A DNA stretch of 64,000 nt from Staphylococcus sp. (lineage in GTDB: Bacteria > Bacteroidota > Bacteroidia > Bacteroidales > Muribaculaceae): NCBI GenBank assembly GCA_023665865.1, contig JAMPDC010000001.1, forward strand, positions 1,023,996-1,087,995, written 5' to 3'. The notes under the pieces are model-generated. The model made no database searches. It saw only the letters and a program-made list of their open reading frames with translations, and had not been told where the DNA came from. Numbering within the stretch: position 1 is the first letter of the stretch; each line of letters begins with the position of its first letter. Of the stretch, positions 46,884 through 57,686 are shown in pieces. Position numbers and translations under genes: made by a program.

Positions 46884-48347
46884 GTGAAAAAACTAAACGA
46901 GCTTCTTTCTCCCCTCGACATTACAAAGCTCATCGGGAGTGACGAAAAAGAGATCAGCAGTCTTACCTCCGACTCCCGCAAGGTTGAGCCGGGCACTCTC
47001 TTTGTGGCTGTCCCCGGAGTGAGTGTCGACGGACATAAGTTCATTCCCATGGCCGAGGAGAAGGGTGCGGTGGCAGTAGTCTGCCAGGAGCTCCCTGCTG
47101 AAATCTCGACACATGTGACCTATATTGTTGTCCCCTCCTCAGCGCTTGCGCTCGGCTATCTCGCCTCGCAGTGGTTTGACAATCCCTCAGCCAAGCTGAA
47201 ACTTGTCGGTGTCACCGGTACCAACGGCAAGACCACCACAGCCACGCTCATCTATGAGATGGCCCGCCTGCTTGGCCATAAGGCCGGTCTGCTCTCGACA
47301 GTCTGCAACTATGTCGATGACAAGGCCTATCCCACCGATCACACCACTCCCGATCCCATCACCCTCAACGAAATGCTCCACTTCATGGTCGAGGCCGGAT
47401 GTGAATATGCCGCGATGGAGGTGAGCTCACATGCCGCCGACCAACAGCGCATAGCCGGTCTGCATTTCGCAGGTGGTATCTTCACCAATCTCACCCGCGA
47501 CCACCTCGACTATCATAAGACATTCGAGGCTTATCTCGCTGCGAAAAAGAAATTTTTCGACATGCTCCCCCGCGGAGCTTTCGCGCTCACAAACGCTGAC
47601 GACAAGGTCGGTGACGTGATGCTTCAGAACACCCGCGCACAGCGCTATACATATTCTCTCCGCAGCGACGCCGATTTCCGCGGCCGCATCATAGAGTCGC
47701 GTCTCGACGGCACTCTCCTCTCGCTCAACGGCCGTGAGGTCGAACTGCTCTTCACCGGCAAGTTCAATGCCTACAATCTGACCGCTGTCTATGGCGCCTG
47801 TGTGCTCATCGGCTGGGATAAGGAAGATGTGTTGCGCGAGATGTCGCGTCTGGTTCCCGTGTCCGGACGTTTCCAGGCTTTCCATTCCCCCAAGGGCTAC
47901 ACGGCCATCGTCGACTATGCCCACACACCCGATGCCGTGGTCAATGTGCTCAATGCCATCCGCGAAGTCATCGGCAAGGATGGCGAGATCATCACTGTGG
48001 TCGGCGCCGGCGGCAACCGCGACAAGGGCAAGCGTCCCATCATGGCCCGTGAAGCCGCCTCGCGCAGCGAGCGCCTCATCCTAACTTCCGACAATCCCCG
48101 CTTCGAGGAGCCGGAGGATATACTCCGCGACATGGAGGAGGGACTTGACGAGGAGGCCCGCCGCCGCACTCTCCATATCACCGACCGCCGTCAGGCCATC
48201 CGCACAGCCGCGACGCTCGCCGGAAAAGGGAGTGTCATCCTCATCGCCGGAAAGGGCCATGAGGACTATCAGGAAATCAAGGGTGTCAAGCATCATTTCG
48301 ATGACCGCGAGGTGGTGCGTGAGATCATTGCCCAGGAACTTGCATAA
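46884..48347 (+). CDS. murE: UDP-MurNAc-L-Ala-D-Glu:meso-diaminopimelate ligase
   Basis: 487 residues, GTG start ([12 protein letters not shown]). ATP loop GTNGKTTTA; the [11 protein letters not shown] segment contains DNPR, typical of enzymes that add meso-diaminopimelate rather than lysine. This agrees with dapB in the window. Cytosolic third amino-acid ligase of peptidoglycan precursor synthesis. Confidence 0.96.
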   Translation: MKKLNELLSPLDITKLIGSDEKEISSLTSDSRKVEPGTLFVAVPGVSVDGHKFIPMAEEKGAVAVVCQELPAEISTHVTYIVVPSSALALGYLASQWFDNPSAKLKLVGVTGTNGKTTTATLIYEMARLLGHKAGLLSTVCNYVDDKAYPTDHTTPDPITLNEMLHFMVEAGCEYAAMEVSSHAADQQRIAGLHFAGGIFTNLTRDHLDYHKTFEAYLAAKKKFFDMLPRGAFALTNADDKVGDVMLQNTRAQRYTYSLRSDADFRGRIIESRLDGTLLSLNGREVELLFTGKFNAYNLTAVYGACVLIGWDKEDVLREMSRLVPVSGRFQAFHSPKGYTAIVDYAHTPDAVVNVLNAIREVIGKDGEIITVVGAGGNRDKGKRPIMAREAASRSERLILTSDNPRFEEPEDILRDMEEGLDEEARRRTLHITDRRQAIRTAATLAGKGSVILIAGKGHEDYQEIKGVKHHFDDREVVREIIAQELA

Positions 48348-48382
48348 ACCATAATCTCTAACACTTTATATTTTTAGGAAGA

Positions 48383-49648
48383 GTGCTTTACTATCTCTTT
48401 GAATACCTACAGAAATATGATTTTCCCGGCGCGGGCCTGATGAACTACATCACCTTCCGCTCGGGCGCGGCCCTGTTGCTGTCACTGTTTATCGCTCTGG
48501 TGTTCGGCCGCAAGATCATCGACCGTCTCCAGCTCATGCAGGTCGGTGAGATCATCCGTGACCTTGGCCTCGAAGGCCAGATGCAGAAGACGGGCACGCC
48601 GACGATGGGTGGTGTCATCATCATCATCTCCATCCTCATCCCCTGTCTGCTCGTCGGCAATCTCAGCAACATCTACATGATACTGATGCTCATCTCGACC
48701 ATCTGGCTCGGGACACTCGGTTTCTGTGACGACTACATCAAGGTGGCCAAACACGACAAGGAGGGAATGAAGGGCAAGTTTAAGATTATCGGCCAGGTGG
48801 GTCTCGGACTCATGGTCGGTCTCACGATGTATTTCAGCCCTGCCATCACCCAGCGTCAGGTAGTCCCCGTGACCTATACAAGCGACAATGTGGAGACCGT
48901 CTATGTCGGAACCTCGCAGGATGTCAAGTCAACCCAGACCACCATCCCCTTTGTCAAGGGTAATAACTTTGACTATGCCTATCTGACCCAATGGATGGGC
49001 CCATACGCCCAGGCCGGCGGCTGGATTCTCTTTGTGGCCGTGGTGATAGTTGTCGTGGCGGCGACCAGCAACGGCGCCAATCTCACCGATGGCCTCGACG
49101 GTCTCTGCGCGGGCACTTCGGCCATCATCTGTGTCGCGCTCGCCATCATGGCCTATCTCGGAGGCAATGTCATCTATTCGACCTATCTCAACATCATGTA
49201 TATCCCGCAATCGTCGGAGCTCGTGGTGTTCATGTCGGCCTTCATCGGCGCCCTGATCGGCTTCCTGTGGTATAACGCCTATCCCGCACAGGTATTCATG
49301 GGCGACACCGGCTCGCTTACCATCGGCGGTATCATCGCCGTCTTCGCCATCCTAATCCACAAGGAGCTGCTCATCCCGATCCTCTGTGCCATCTTCTTTG
49401 TGGAAGATCTCTCGGTGATGCTCCAGGTGGCATATTTCAAATACACCAAACGCAAATACGGTGAGGGGCGCCGCATCTTCAAGATGACACCCCTCCACCA
49501 CCACTACCAGAAGCCGGGCAATTCCGGTATCCAGGCCATCATCCAGGCCCCGTTGCGGGCCATCCCGGAGTCGAAGATAGTCACCCGCTTCTGGATCGTC
49601 GGCATTTTCCTCGCCGTCATAACTTTCGTAACCCTCAAAATCAGGTAG
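48383..49648 (+). CDS. mraY: Phospho-MurNAc-pentapeptide transferase
   Basis: 421 residues, GTG start ([15 protein letters not shown]). About ten membrane helices. Active-site stretches: [35 protein letters not shown] and PLHHHYQ. It makes lipid I from UDP-MurNAc-pentapeptide and undecaprenyl phosphate. A longer loop around residues 150-205 compared with E. coli MraY (360 residues) is normal in Bacteroidetes. Confidence 0.96.
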   Translation: MLYYLFEYLQKYDFPGAGLMNYITFRSGAALLLSLFIALVFGRKIIDRLQLMQVGEIIRDLGLEGQMQKTGTPTMGGVIIIISILIPCLLVGNLSNIYMILMLISTIWLGTLGFCDDYIKVAKHDKEGMKGKFKIIGQVGLGLMVGLTMYFSPAITQRQVVPVTYTSDNVETVYVGTSQDVKSTQTTIPFVKGNNFDYAYLTQWMGPYAQAGGWILFVAVVIVVVAATSNGANLTDGLDGLCAGTSAIICVALAIMAYLGGNVIYSTYLNIMYIPQSSELVVFMSAFIGALIGFLWYNAYPAQVFMGDTGSLTIGGIIAVFAILIHKELLIPILCAIFFVEDLSVMLQVAYFKYTKRKYGEGRRIFKMTPLHHHYQKPGNSGIQAIIQAPLRAIPESKIVTRFWIVGIFLAVITFVTLKIR

Positions 49649-49681
49649 TCGCCTGACAAAACAAAATAAACGACAGAAACT

Positions 49682-51022
49682 ATGTCAAAGAATCTCGTCA
49701 TACTTGGCGGAGGTGAGAGCGGCGTCGGAGCCGCCATCCTCGGCAAAGAAAAAGGAATGAACGTATTTCTCAGCGACTATGGCACCATAGCCGACCACTA
49801 CCGCCGCACCCTCGACGAAGAAGGGATCGAGTGGGAAGACGGCCACCACACCATGGAGCGCATCCTGGCCGCCGACGAGGTGGTCAAGAGCCCCGGCGTG
49901 GCCCCGACAACCCCCGTCATGAAGGCTATACTTGAGAAGGGTATCCCGGTAATCTCGGAAATCGAGTTTGCCGGCCGCTATACCGATGCCAAGATGGTCT
50001 GCATCACCGGCAGCAACGGTAAGACCACCACGACTCTCCTCACCTATCATATCCTCAGCAATGCCGGTCTCAATGTCGGTCTTGCAGGCAATGTCGGAAA
50101 GAGTCTGGCTCTCCAGGTGGCCCGCGAGCACCATGATGTCTACGTCATCGAGCTCTCGAGCTTCCAGCTTGAGAACATGTATGACTTCCGTGCCAATATC
50201 GCGGTGATCCTCAACATCACTCCCGACCATCTCGACCGCTATGAATACAAGATGCAGAACTATATCAACGCCAAGTTCCGCATCCTCAACAATCTCACCC
50301 CCCGCGATGCGTTCATCTACTGGCAGGATGATCCCGTCATCACCCGTCAGCTTGAGCAGATACGCACCGAGGCCCGGATGTTTCCCTTCGCCGAGCATTT
50401 CGAGCCCGGCTGTCATGCGTGGGTCGACAACGAGGCCTCGATCATCATCGACACGCCCGAGACCTCAATGCGCATGCCGCGTGCCGAGCTCTCGCTCAAC
50501 GGTCTCCATAATCTCTACAACTCCATGGCGGCCGCTCTCTCAGCCTGCATCCTCGACATTGGCAAGAAGGAGATACGCGAGGCGCTGAGCGACTTCGAGG
50601 GCGTCGAGCACCGTCTCGAATATGTCGCAACAGTCGACGGTGTCCGCTACATCAACGACTCCAAGGCCACCAATGTCAACTCATGCTGGTATGCCCTCGA
50701 ATCCATGCCCAAGGACACCATCCTCATCCTCGGTGGTAAGGATAAGGGCAATGACTATAGCGAGATCCTTCCTCTCGTCAAGGAGAAGGTGAAGGCTATC
50801 ATCTGCATGGGCAAGGACAATGCCAAACTGCTTGACTTCTTCAGCAAGGAAGTCCCCGAAATCCACGACACACACTCCATCGACGAGGCTGTCGCCACCG
50901 CCCACCGCATAGCAAAGTCGGGCGACACTGTCTTGCTCTCACCCTGCTGCGCGAGCTTTGACCTCTTCAGCAGCTATGAAGACCGTGGCCGTCAGTTCAA
51001 GGATCGTGTGAAGAATCTGTAA
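49682..51022 (+). CDS. murD: UDP-MurNAc-L-alanine:D-glutamate ligase
   Basis: 446 residues. It starts LVILGGGESGVGAAIL (UDP-binding) and has the ATP loop GSNGKTTTT, the ELSSFQLE motif and the C-terminal SPCCASFDLFSSYEDRG. Cytosolic peptidoglycan precursor ligase. 33 bases after mraY and 22 before ftsW. Confidence 0.96.
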   Translation: MSKNLVILGGGESGVGAAILGKEKGMNVFLSDYGTIADHYRRTLDEEGIEWEDGHHTMERILAADEVVKSPGVAPTTPVMKAILEKGIPVISEIEFAGRYTDAKMVCITGSNGKTTTTLLTYHILSNAGLNVGLAGNVGKSLALQVAREHHDVYVIELSSFQLENMYDFRANIAVILNITPDHLDRYEYKMQNYINAKFRILNNLTPRDAFIYWQDDPVITRQLEQIRTEARMFPFAEHFEPGCHAWVDNEASIIIDTPETSMRMPRAELSLNGLHNLYNSMAAALSACILDIGKKEIREALSDFEGVEHRLEYVATVDGVRYINDSKATNVNSCWYALESMPKDTILILGGKDKGNDYSEILPLVKEKVKAIICMGKDNAKLLDFFSKEVPEIHDTHSIDEAVATAHRIAKSGDTVLLSPCCASFDLFSSYEDRGRQFKDRVKNL

Positions 51023-51044
51023 ACATTCTCTAAATCCAATCAAA

Positions 51045-52385
51045 GTGTCACTCGAATCTCCCTCCGCCACTCTTGCCGGCAACCAGCCGTCGGCCGCTAC
51101 AAAGCCCAAGGCTGTGGCTTCGGCCGACAAACATATATGGGGCATCTTCATAGCCCTCTGCATCATCTCGACCATCGAGCTCTACAGCGCTTCGTCGCGC
51201 GAGGTCGCTGCCTCGTCGCTCGGAGTGATGGGTCCCATCCTGCGCCATATCTTCATGCTCGCGGGTGGTGCTTTCATCGTGTGGTTTCTCTCACGCCGCC
51301 ACTATTCGGTATTTATCCCGCTAACTCTCGGATTCGCGCTGGTGAGTGTTGCGATGATGGTCTATGTGATGTTTTTCGGCGAGATTGTCAACGGTGCGCG
51401 CCGTTCGCTGACTATACTGGGCATCGGAATCTATCCGGCCGAGATGGTCAAGCTGTCGGCGGTGTTGTTGATAGCTCTCGTCATGAGCTGGAATCCCAAC
51501 ACCAAAAAGGTCGGCGTGACGTCGAATGCCGTCATCTATTCCGGCATAATAGTCCTGGTGCTCAGTGCCCTGCTTGTCAAGCAGGGTCTGACCAACACGC
51601 TGCTGTTGCTTGCCATCAGCTACTCGATGATGATAGTGGGCGGTGTGCGCATCTGGCATCTGATAGTGCTGACCGTGGCCTACGCGGCCTGTGGAGGTGT
51701 CTTTATCCTCTACATGCTCATGAGTGAGCCGGCCAATATCTCGGCCGATGAGTCTCAGAAAGTCGAACTGATAGGCTCGACGAGCGAGGAGCGCGGAGCA
51801 GGCCGACTCTCCACGTGGATGGCGCGAATCAACCGCCACAACAATGACTCGATACCCAAATGGGAGATTCAGCCGACGGGCAAGAACCGGCAGGAGATCC
51901 TCTCATACATGGCTCAGGCCAATGGTGGAGTCTATGGTGTAGGGCCGGGCAACTCACGCGAGGCTTCCCGCCTGCCGCTCGCTTTCTCCGACTATATCTT
52001 CGCCATCATTGTCGAGGAGCTTGGTCTCATCGGCGGCCTGGTGGTGCTGATGCTCTATCTCTGGTTGCTCGGGCGCGCCTCAGGTATCGCCTCGCAATGC
52101 AACCGAACCTACCCGGCGCTTGTTGTCATAGGTATGGCGGTCATGATCGCATTCCAGGCTCTTTTCCACATAGGCATCGTCACGGGAGTCTTCCCGGTTT
52201 CCGGGCAGCCACTGCCACTCCTGTCCAAAGGCGGTACGTCGATTCTTGTGACCGCGATAGCCTTTGGTATCATGCTCTCCATAAGCCGCACTGCCACCCG
52301 TCAGGGGGGTAAGAAGCAGGATATACGTGACGAGATCGATGCTCTGCCCGAACAGCTCGGTGCCGAGAACCAGATGCAGCTCTGA
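51045..52385 (+). CDS. ftsW: Septal peptidoglycan glycosyltransferase FtsW
   Basis: 446 residues, GTG start. SEDS-family membrane protein with about ten helices; ARRSLTILGIGIYPAEMVKLS holds the family signature, and FSDYIFAIIVEELGLIGG and GQPLPLLSKGGTS follow. A long periplasmic loop lies around residues 225-300. It polymerises lipid II at the septum with FtsI. 38 bases before murG. Confidence 0.95.
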   Translation: MSLESPSATLAGNQPSAATKPKAVASADKHIWGIFIALCIISTIELYSASSREVAASSLGVMGPILRHIFMLAGGAFIVWFLSRRHYSVFIPLTLGFALVSVAMMVYVMFFGEIVNGARRSLTILGIGIYPAEMVKLSAVLLIALVMSWNPNTKKVGVTSNAVIYSGIIVLVLSALLVKQGLTNTLLLLAISYSMMIVGGVRIWHLIVLTVAYAACGGVFILYMLMSEPANISADESQKVELIGSTSEERGAGRLSTWMARINRHNNDSIPKWEIQPTGKNRQEILSYMAQANGGVYGVGPGNSREASRLPLAFSDYIFAIIVEELGLIGGLVVLMLYLWLLGRASGIASQCNRTYPALVVIGMAVMIAFQALFHIGIVTGVFPVSGQPLPLLSKGGTSILVTAIAFGIMLSISRTATRQGGKKQDIRDEIDALPEQLGAENQMQL

Positions 52386-52423
52386 CCGGCCATTACATCC
52401 AACCTCTAAAATGAACAGAAACG

Positions 52424-53554
52424 ATGACTGATAAAGTAACGAAGAATCCAGATAAAACCAAACGCCTCGAAAGGGTGTTGATTTCCGGTGGAGGCACCGG
52501 CGGTCACATCTTTCCCGCGCTCTCGATAGCCAATGCTGTAAAGCGCCGTTTTCCCGATGCCGACATTCGCTTTGTCGGAGCGCTCGGACGCATGGAGATG
52601 GAGCGCGTACCTGCCGCGGGCTATCCGATCGAGGGTCTGCCTGTGGCCGGTTTTGACCGCAAACGGTTGTGGAGAAACTTCGGGGTGCTTCTGAAGCTTT
52701 GGAAATCGTTGCGCAAGGCCCGCAGGATTGTCCGCGAGTTCAACCCCGATGTGGCCATCGGTGTCGGCGGCTATGCCAGCGGCCCGGTGCTCAAACAGGC
52801 TCAGAAAAACGGGATCCCGACCCTGCTTCAGGAGCAGAATTCCTGTCCGGGTGTCACCAACAAGCTCCTGGCCAAAAAAGCCAAGGCGATCTGCGTGGCA
52901 TACGACGGTCTGGAGCGCTACTTTCCGGCCGATGTCATCGTCAAGACTGGTAATCCTGTGCGCAGTGATCTCGAAGAGTGTACTCTCACTCAGGCTGAAG
53001 CCAAGCAGAAGCTCGGTTTTGACCCGGAGAAGCCTCTCGTGCTCACTGTCGGTGGCAGCCTCGGGGCCCGCACTGTCAACGAAGCTGTCGCGGCCTCGCT
53101 CGACATGCTCCGCGACAAAGGTGTCAACCTCCTGTGGCAGACCGGCCGCTATGGCGAGGCCGAATTTCAGGCAAAGGCCAAGGGTTATGACAATGTCCGC
53201 GCCACGACATTCATCTCCGATATGGCTACCGCCTATCGCGCAGCCGACCTCGTGGTCTCGCGTGCAGGTGCGGGTACCATCTCCGAGCTCCAGAATCTCG
53301 CCAAGGCCTGTGTGCTCATTCCTTCGCCCAATGTGGCCGAAGACCACCAGCGCCACAATGCCGAGGCTCTGTCGACCCGAGGAGGAGCTGTGATGATACT
53401 CGATGCCGACGCCGTCGGCAAGCTCCCCGCCACGCTCTCCGATCTCATCGACAATCCCGCAAAGCGCTCCGAACTCAGTGCGCGCATCGCGGAGATGGCT
53501 CTCAGAAACGCCGACGAGAAAATTGTCGACAAAATATTGGAAATCTTAGACTGA
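52424..53554 (+). CDS. murG: UDP-GlcNAc:lipid I N-acetylglucosaminyltransferase
   Basis: 376 residues. Glycosyltransferase family 28 with N-terminal GGGTGGHIFPALSIA, GVGGYASGPVL, the PTLLQEQNSCPGVTNK stretch, and C-terminal SRAGAGTISEL. It makes lipid II on the inner face of the membrane. Confidence 0.96.
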   Translation: MTDKVTKNPDKTKRLERVLISGGGTGGHIFPALSIANAVKRRFPDADIRFVGALGRMEMERVPAAGYPIEGLPVAGFDRKRLWRNFGVLLKLWKSLRKARRIVREFNPDVAIGVGGYASGPVLKQAQKNGIPTLLQEQNSCPGVTNKLLAKKAKAICVAYDGLERYFPADVIVKTGNPVRSDLEECTLTQAEAKQKLGFDPEKPLVLTVGGSLGARTVNEAVAASLDMLRDKGVNLLWQTGRYGEAEFQAKAKGYDNVRATTFISDMATAYRAADLVVSRAGAGTISELQNLAKACVLIPSPNVAEDHQRHNAEALSTRGGAVMILDADAVGKLPATLSDLIDNPAKRSELSARIAEMALRNADEKIVDKILEILD

Positions 53555-53621
53555 TATATATAGACAGACACACATACAGAATACGCATAATCATCACACT
53601 TCGCATTCCATCATCATCATC

Positions 53622-55010
53622 ATGACTCACGATCTATCGAAAATACAGAACATATACTTTGTCGGAGCCGGCGGTATAGGCATGGCGGCTCTGGAGCGTT
53701 ATTTCCTTGCCAAAGGTAAGAATGTGGCCGGCTATGACCGCACATCGACCCCGCTGACCGATGAACTCCGTGCGGAGGGTGCCGACATCTGTTTTGACGA
53801 AAGCGCGGATGCCATTCCGGATGCTTTCCGCAACCCCGACACCACGCTGGTGGTCTATACTCCGGCTGTCCCCGCCGAGCTCCCAATCCTGGTCTACTTC
53901 CGCGAGAAGGGGTTTGAGGTGATGAAGCGTGCCGCAGTGCTCGGACTCATCACCCGCAACTCCCGTTCGCTCTGTTTCGCGGGCACCCACGGCAAGACCA
54001 CGACCTCGTCGATGGCCGCCCACATCCTCAAGAGTGGTCCGGTGGGCTGTAACGCCTTTCTCGGAGGTGAGTTGATCAACTACGGGACAAACTTCCTGCT
54101 CAGTCCTTCGTCAGACTTCAGTGTCATCGAGGCCGACGAATTTGACCGCTCGTTTCACCATCTGACCCCCTACATCGCCGTCATAACCGCCACTGATCCC
54201 GATCATCTCGACATCTACGGCACAGAGGAAGCCTATCTCGAGAGCTTCGCCCGCTTCACGGAGCTCATCCGCCCCGACGGCGCTCTCATCGTCCACGAAG
54301 GTCTCAAGCTCAAACCCCGTCCGCAGGAGGGGGTGAGGGTCTACACCTACTCGCGTGACAGCGGAGACTTCCACGCCTCATATATCCGCCGTGCACCCGG
54401 CACCATCACCTTTGACCTCGTCACTCCGCGCGGCACCATCCGCAACGTCAATCTCGGTGTGCCCGTCGAGGTCAATATCGAAAATGCCGTCGCTGCCGCC
54501 GCTGCAATCTGTCTGACCAATGCCTGGGATGCCGAGATTGTCCGTCAGGCCATCAGCTCATATCGCGGCACGAAGCGCCGTTTCGAGACACATCTGAAGG
54601 AAAACAACGGCACAGGCCACGTCATCATCGACGACTACGCCCATCATCCGGAAGAGATCCGCAAGTCCATCGAGTCGGTCAAGGCTCTCTATCCCGGACG
54701 CCGTCTGACCGTGGCTTTCCAGCCACATCTCTACAGCCGCACCCGCGATTTCGCCCCCGAATTTGCCTCGGCTCTCTCCGCGGCCGATTCACTGCTCCTT
54801 CTCGATATCTACCCCGCGCGTGAGGAGCCGATCCCCGGTGTCAGCTCAGAGATTATCTATGAGAATGTTAAATGCGAGGATAAAATCTTAATTAGCAAAG
54901 AAAAATTGGTGGAAACACTGAAAAATCGTAACTTTGACATTCTACTGACTCTCGGAGCCGGAGATATAAACACATTCATTCCTCAGATCATCGCTTCGCT
55001 TGACGATTGA
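53622..55010 (+). CDS. murC: UDP-N-acetylmuramate:L-alanine ligase
   Basis: 462 residues. NIYFVGAGGIGMAALE and the ATP loop GTHGKTTTSS are diagnostic, followed by IIDDYAHHPEEIRKSI and FQPHLYSRT. First amino-acid ligase of the Mur pathway. 67 bases after murG, 43 before ftsQ. The ORF becomes AT-richer near its 3' end (about 54860-54920). Confidence 0.96.
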   Translation: MTHDLSKIQNIYFVGAGGIGMAALERYFLAKGKNVAGYDRTSTPLTDELRAEGADICFDESADAIPDAFRNPDTTLVVYTPAVPAELPILVYFREKGFEVMKRAAVLGLITRNSRSLCFAGTHGKTTTSSMAAHILKSGPVGCNAFLGGELINYGTNFLLSPSSDFSVIEADEFDRSFHHLTPYIAVITATDPDHLDIYGTEEAYLESFARFTELIRPDGALIVHEGLKLKPRPQEGVRVYTYSRDSGDFHASYIRRAPGTITFDLVTPRGTIRNVNLGVPVEVNIENAVAAAAAICLTNAWDAEIVRQAISSYRGTKRRFETHLKENNGTGHVIIDDYAHHPEEIRKSIESVKALYPGRRLTVAFQPHLYSRTRDFAPEFASALSAADSLLLLDIYPAREEPIPGVSSEIIYENVKCEDKILISKEKLVETLKNRNFDILLTLGAGDINTFIPQIIASLDD

Positions 55011-55053
55011 CGTTTACTAAACCCTCTCTCTATATTTAACCTGTCACAGACGA

Positions 55054-55953
55054 ATGTCCCGCTATCTCAACATAGTATTTTCACTGATGCTTGTCGTCTA
55101 TCTCGTGATCGCGCTCTCCATGACCGTGTCAGAGCCCGACACGCAGCTATGCCGCGGCATTGAGATCACTGTCGATGATCCCGACGGAGGCTCGCAGCGC
55201 TTTGTCACCCCGGGTGAGCTCGCGCGTGAGCTCGACTCCCTGCCTGAGAAAGCTCCCGGAATGGCGCTGGCAAACATCAATACGCAGAGCATACGCCGCC
55301 ATCTGCTAGACCTTGACAAGATCGAGGATGTGGAGGTTGTGCGTATGACCGACGGCACTATCCGCATCAAGGCTACGCCCATCATCCCGGTGGCGAGAAT
55401 CTTTGATGACGGTGAGTCGTATTACATCAACCGCGCCGGCAAACGGGTGAGTGCCGACGCACGCTATCACAAGGATGTCCCCATCATCGAAGGCCACTTC
55501 GCTGACACCGACACTGCCTTCACCCCCTCCTCACTCCTGCCGCTGCTCTCATATATCGCTTCCGATTCAATCTGGAGCGCGTATGTCTCGATGATAAAGG
55601 TCAAGTCACCTTCCGACATCATTCTTGTGCCGGTCATCAGGGAGCACGTCATCAACATCGGGGCCCCGGACCATTTTGACGACAAGTTTGCCCGTCTGAA
55701 GAAGTTCTATTCCGAAGTGTTGCCTATGCAGGGCTGGCAGAAATACGACACGCTGACGCTCAAATGGCATGGTCAGCTCGTGGCGACAAAGCGCCGCCAC
55801 GCTCCGCAGAAGCTCGACATTGTCAAGTATGACGACATCGAGACTGTCGACACCGGAACCATGCTTGCAGGCGATGATGTCGCCCCCGGTCAGACAATAC
55901 CAGGCATGAAGGCCCACTCCGAGACCCCGGTGCCAACTTCAAAATCGAATTAA
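55054..55953 (+). CDS. ftsQ: Cell division protein FtsQ
   Basis: 299 residues: one membrane helix at the very N-terminus (about 5-24), then a POTRA/FtsQ region (TPGELARELDSLPEKAPGMALANINTQSIRRHLLDLDKIEDVEVVRM). Cytoplasmic N-terminus is much shorter than in E. coli. The C-terminal 35 residues are low-complexity. It links FtsL/FtsB to the divisome. 13 bases before ftsA. Confidence 0.9.
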   Translation: MSRYLNIVFSLMLVVYLVIALSMTVSEPDTQLCRGIEITVDDPDGGSQRFVTPGELARELDSLPEKAPGMALANINTQSIRRHLLDLDKIEDVEVVRMTDGTIRIKATPIIPVARIFDDGESYYINRAGKRVSADARYHKDVPIIEGHFADTDTAFTPSSLLPLLSYIASDSIWSAYVSMIKVKSPSDIILVPVIREHVINIGAPDHFDDKFARLKKFYSEVLPMQGWQKYDTLTLKWHGQLVATKRRHAPQKLDIVKYDDIETVDTGTMLAGDDVAPGQTIPGMKAHSETPVPTSKSN

Positions 55954-55966
55954 CCACACTTTCCCC

Positions 55967-57619
55967 ATGGAAGAAGAGAAATATATCGTGGCTCTCGAAA
56001 TCGGGAGCTCAAAAATCAAAGGAGCCATCGGCACCGTTGACAGCTCAGGTGCCTTGAGTGTTAAAGCCGTCGAGGAAGAGAAACTTATCGACGGAGTGCG
56101 TTACGGTTGCATACGCAATGTCCTTGAGACTACCAATGCGATCCGCAATGTCATCAATCGTCTCGAACAGCGCGAACCGCAGCGCAAGATCACCGGAGCA
56201 TACGTCTCGGTGGGTGGACGCTCGCTCATGGCTCAGGATATAGAGATCGAGCGCCGTCTTCCCTCGGAGATGGAGATCACCAACGAGCTTATCACCGACA
56301 TGACCTCCGAGGCTCTCAACTATCAGTTCCACGAGCGCGCCATCGTCGATGTGACCCCCAAGGAATTCCGTGTCGACAATCTTCCCACCAACCGTGCCGT
56401 CGGGATGTTCGGATCGAGCGTCTCCGCGCGCCTCAATCTCATCAGCTGCCGCAACCAGCTGATGCGCAATCTCAATGTGGTGTTTGATGACCGTCTCCAT
56501 CTTCCGATCAAAGACTTCTTCGTGCGTCCTCTCATCGAGGCAGACCTCGTGCTCTATCCCGAGGAGAAGCGCAAGGGTTGTATGCTTGTCGATTTCGGCG
56601 CTGAGACAACGACTGTGGCGATATATAAGAACGGTGTGCTGCAATATCTCTCGACCATCCCCATGGGCTCGCGCAACATCTCGCGCGACATCACCGCGCT
56701 CAACTATCTTGAGGAGCGTGCCGAGGAACTGAAAATCCAGGGCGGCAATGCTCTCAACACTCCCGAGCCTGCTGCCGCCGATCCTGCCGGTGTGGATTTC
56801 AATCAGGTCAACAACTATGTCTTTGCCCGTGCAGGCGAGATCATCGCCAATATCAACGAGCAGATCAAATATGCAGGTCTGACAGCCGACAAGCTCCCCG
56901 CCGGTATCATCCTCATCGGCCGCGGAGCCAAGCTCACAGGCTTTGACAGCCGTCTGGGCAATCTCACGGCGATGAAGGTGCGCTTCGGCTCTCCTGTCAA
57001 CCGTCTGCGCATCATCGACGGCCGTGTCAACGCCACCGATCATGTCGACGTCATCTCTATCCTCGCAGGTGCGGCCCGCAGCCACAATCTCCAGGAATGT
57101 ATGGAGCGCTACACGCCCGAATATAACTATGCGTCACCCTCGCAGCCTCTCCAGCAGCCGGCGCCGCAGCCTCAGGCCAATCCATATGCCGCCCCTGAGC
57201 CTGTCCGTCCTGCCGCTGCCGCTCCACAGCCTCACTCCGGCTACCAGAGCCCTTATCAGCCACAGGGTCAGCCCTATGCCCAGCCCTATCAGCAGCAACC
57301 CGCCTATCAGCAGCCGGCTCCTCAACCGGCAGCTCCCGCTCAGCCTGCCTATCAGCAGCCCCAGCCGGCGGCGCAGCCTCAGCAACCTGCCTATCAGCAA
57401 CCTCAACAGCCTGTGACCAACAATCCTTACAAGGCTCAGGCCGACAATATAACTGTCCAGACCGCTCCAGAAAGCACATCGCAGGAGGAGCCGGCACAGC
57501 AGTACACCGGCAAGAAATCAGGCAGCGGTTTCACCCGTGCCTGGGATGCCCTGCGCAACCGTGTCGTATCGCTGATGACAGAACCTGTCGACGATGAGGA
57601 TAACGACAACGACAATTAA
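55967..57619 (+). CDS. ftsA: Cell division protein FtsA with a long Pro/Gln-rich linker
   Basis: 550 residues, longer than the usual 420-450. The actin-like ATPase fold covers residues 1-385 (ALEIGSSKIKGAIG; VDFGAETTTVAIY; IILIGRGAKLTGF). Residues about 391-487 are a low-complexity linker of repeated YQQPAPQP-type units. The C-terminal GFTRAWDALRNRVVSLMTEP (521-540) is the amphipathic helix that binds the membrane. It tethers FtsZ to the membrane. Confidence 0.95.
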   Translation: MEEEKYIVALEIGSSKIKGAIGTVDSSGALSVKAVEEEKLIDGVRYGCIRNVLETTNAIRNVINRLEQREPQRKITGAYVSVGGRSLMAQDIEIERRLPSEMEITNELITDMTSEALNYQFHERAIVDVTPKEFRVDNLPTNRAVGMFGSSVSARLNLISCRNQLMRNLNVVFDDRLHLPIKDFFVRPLIEADLVLYPEEKRKGCMLVDFGAETTTVAIYKNGVLQYLSTIPMGSRNISRDITALNYLEERAEELKIQGGNALNTPEPAAADPAGVDFNQVNNYVFARAGEIIANINEQIKYAGLTADKLPAGIILIGRGAKLTGFDSRLGNLTAMKVRFGSPVNRLRIIDGRVNATDHVDVISILAGAARSHNLQECMERYTPEYNYASPSQPLQQPAPQPQANPYAAPEPVRPAAAAPQPHSGYQSPYQPQGQPYAQPYQQQPAYQQPAPQPAAPAQPAYQQPQPAAQPQQPAYQQPQQPVTNNPYKAQADNITVQTAPESTSQEEPAQQYTGKKSGSGFTRAWDALRNRVVSLMTEPVDDEDNDNDN

Positions 57620-57686
57620 AAAAACAGACACATAGAGACACACTAAAACGAATCAGGTTGAACCCCCCTTCCTTACCAGAATAAAG

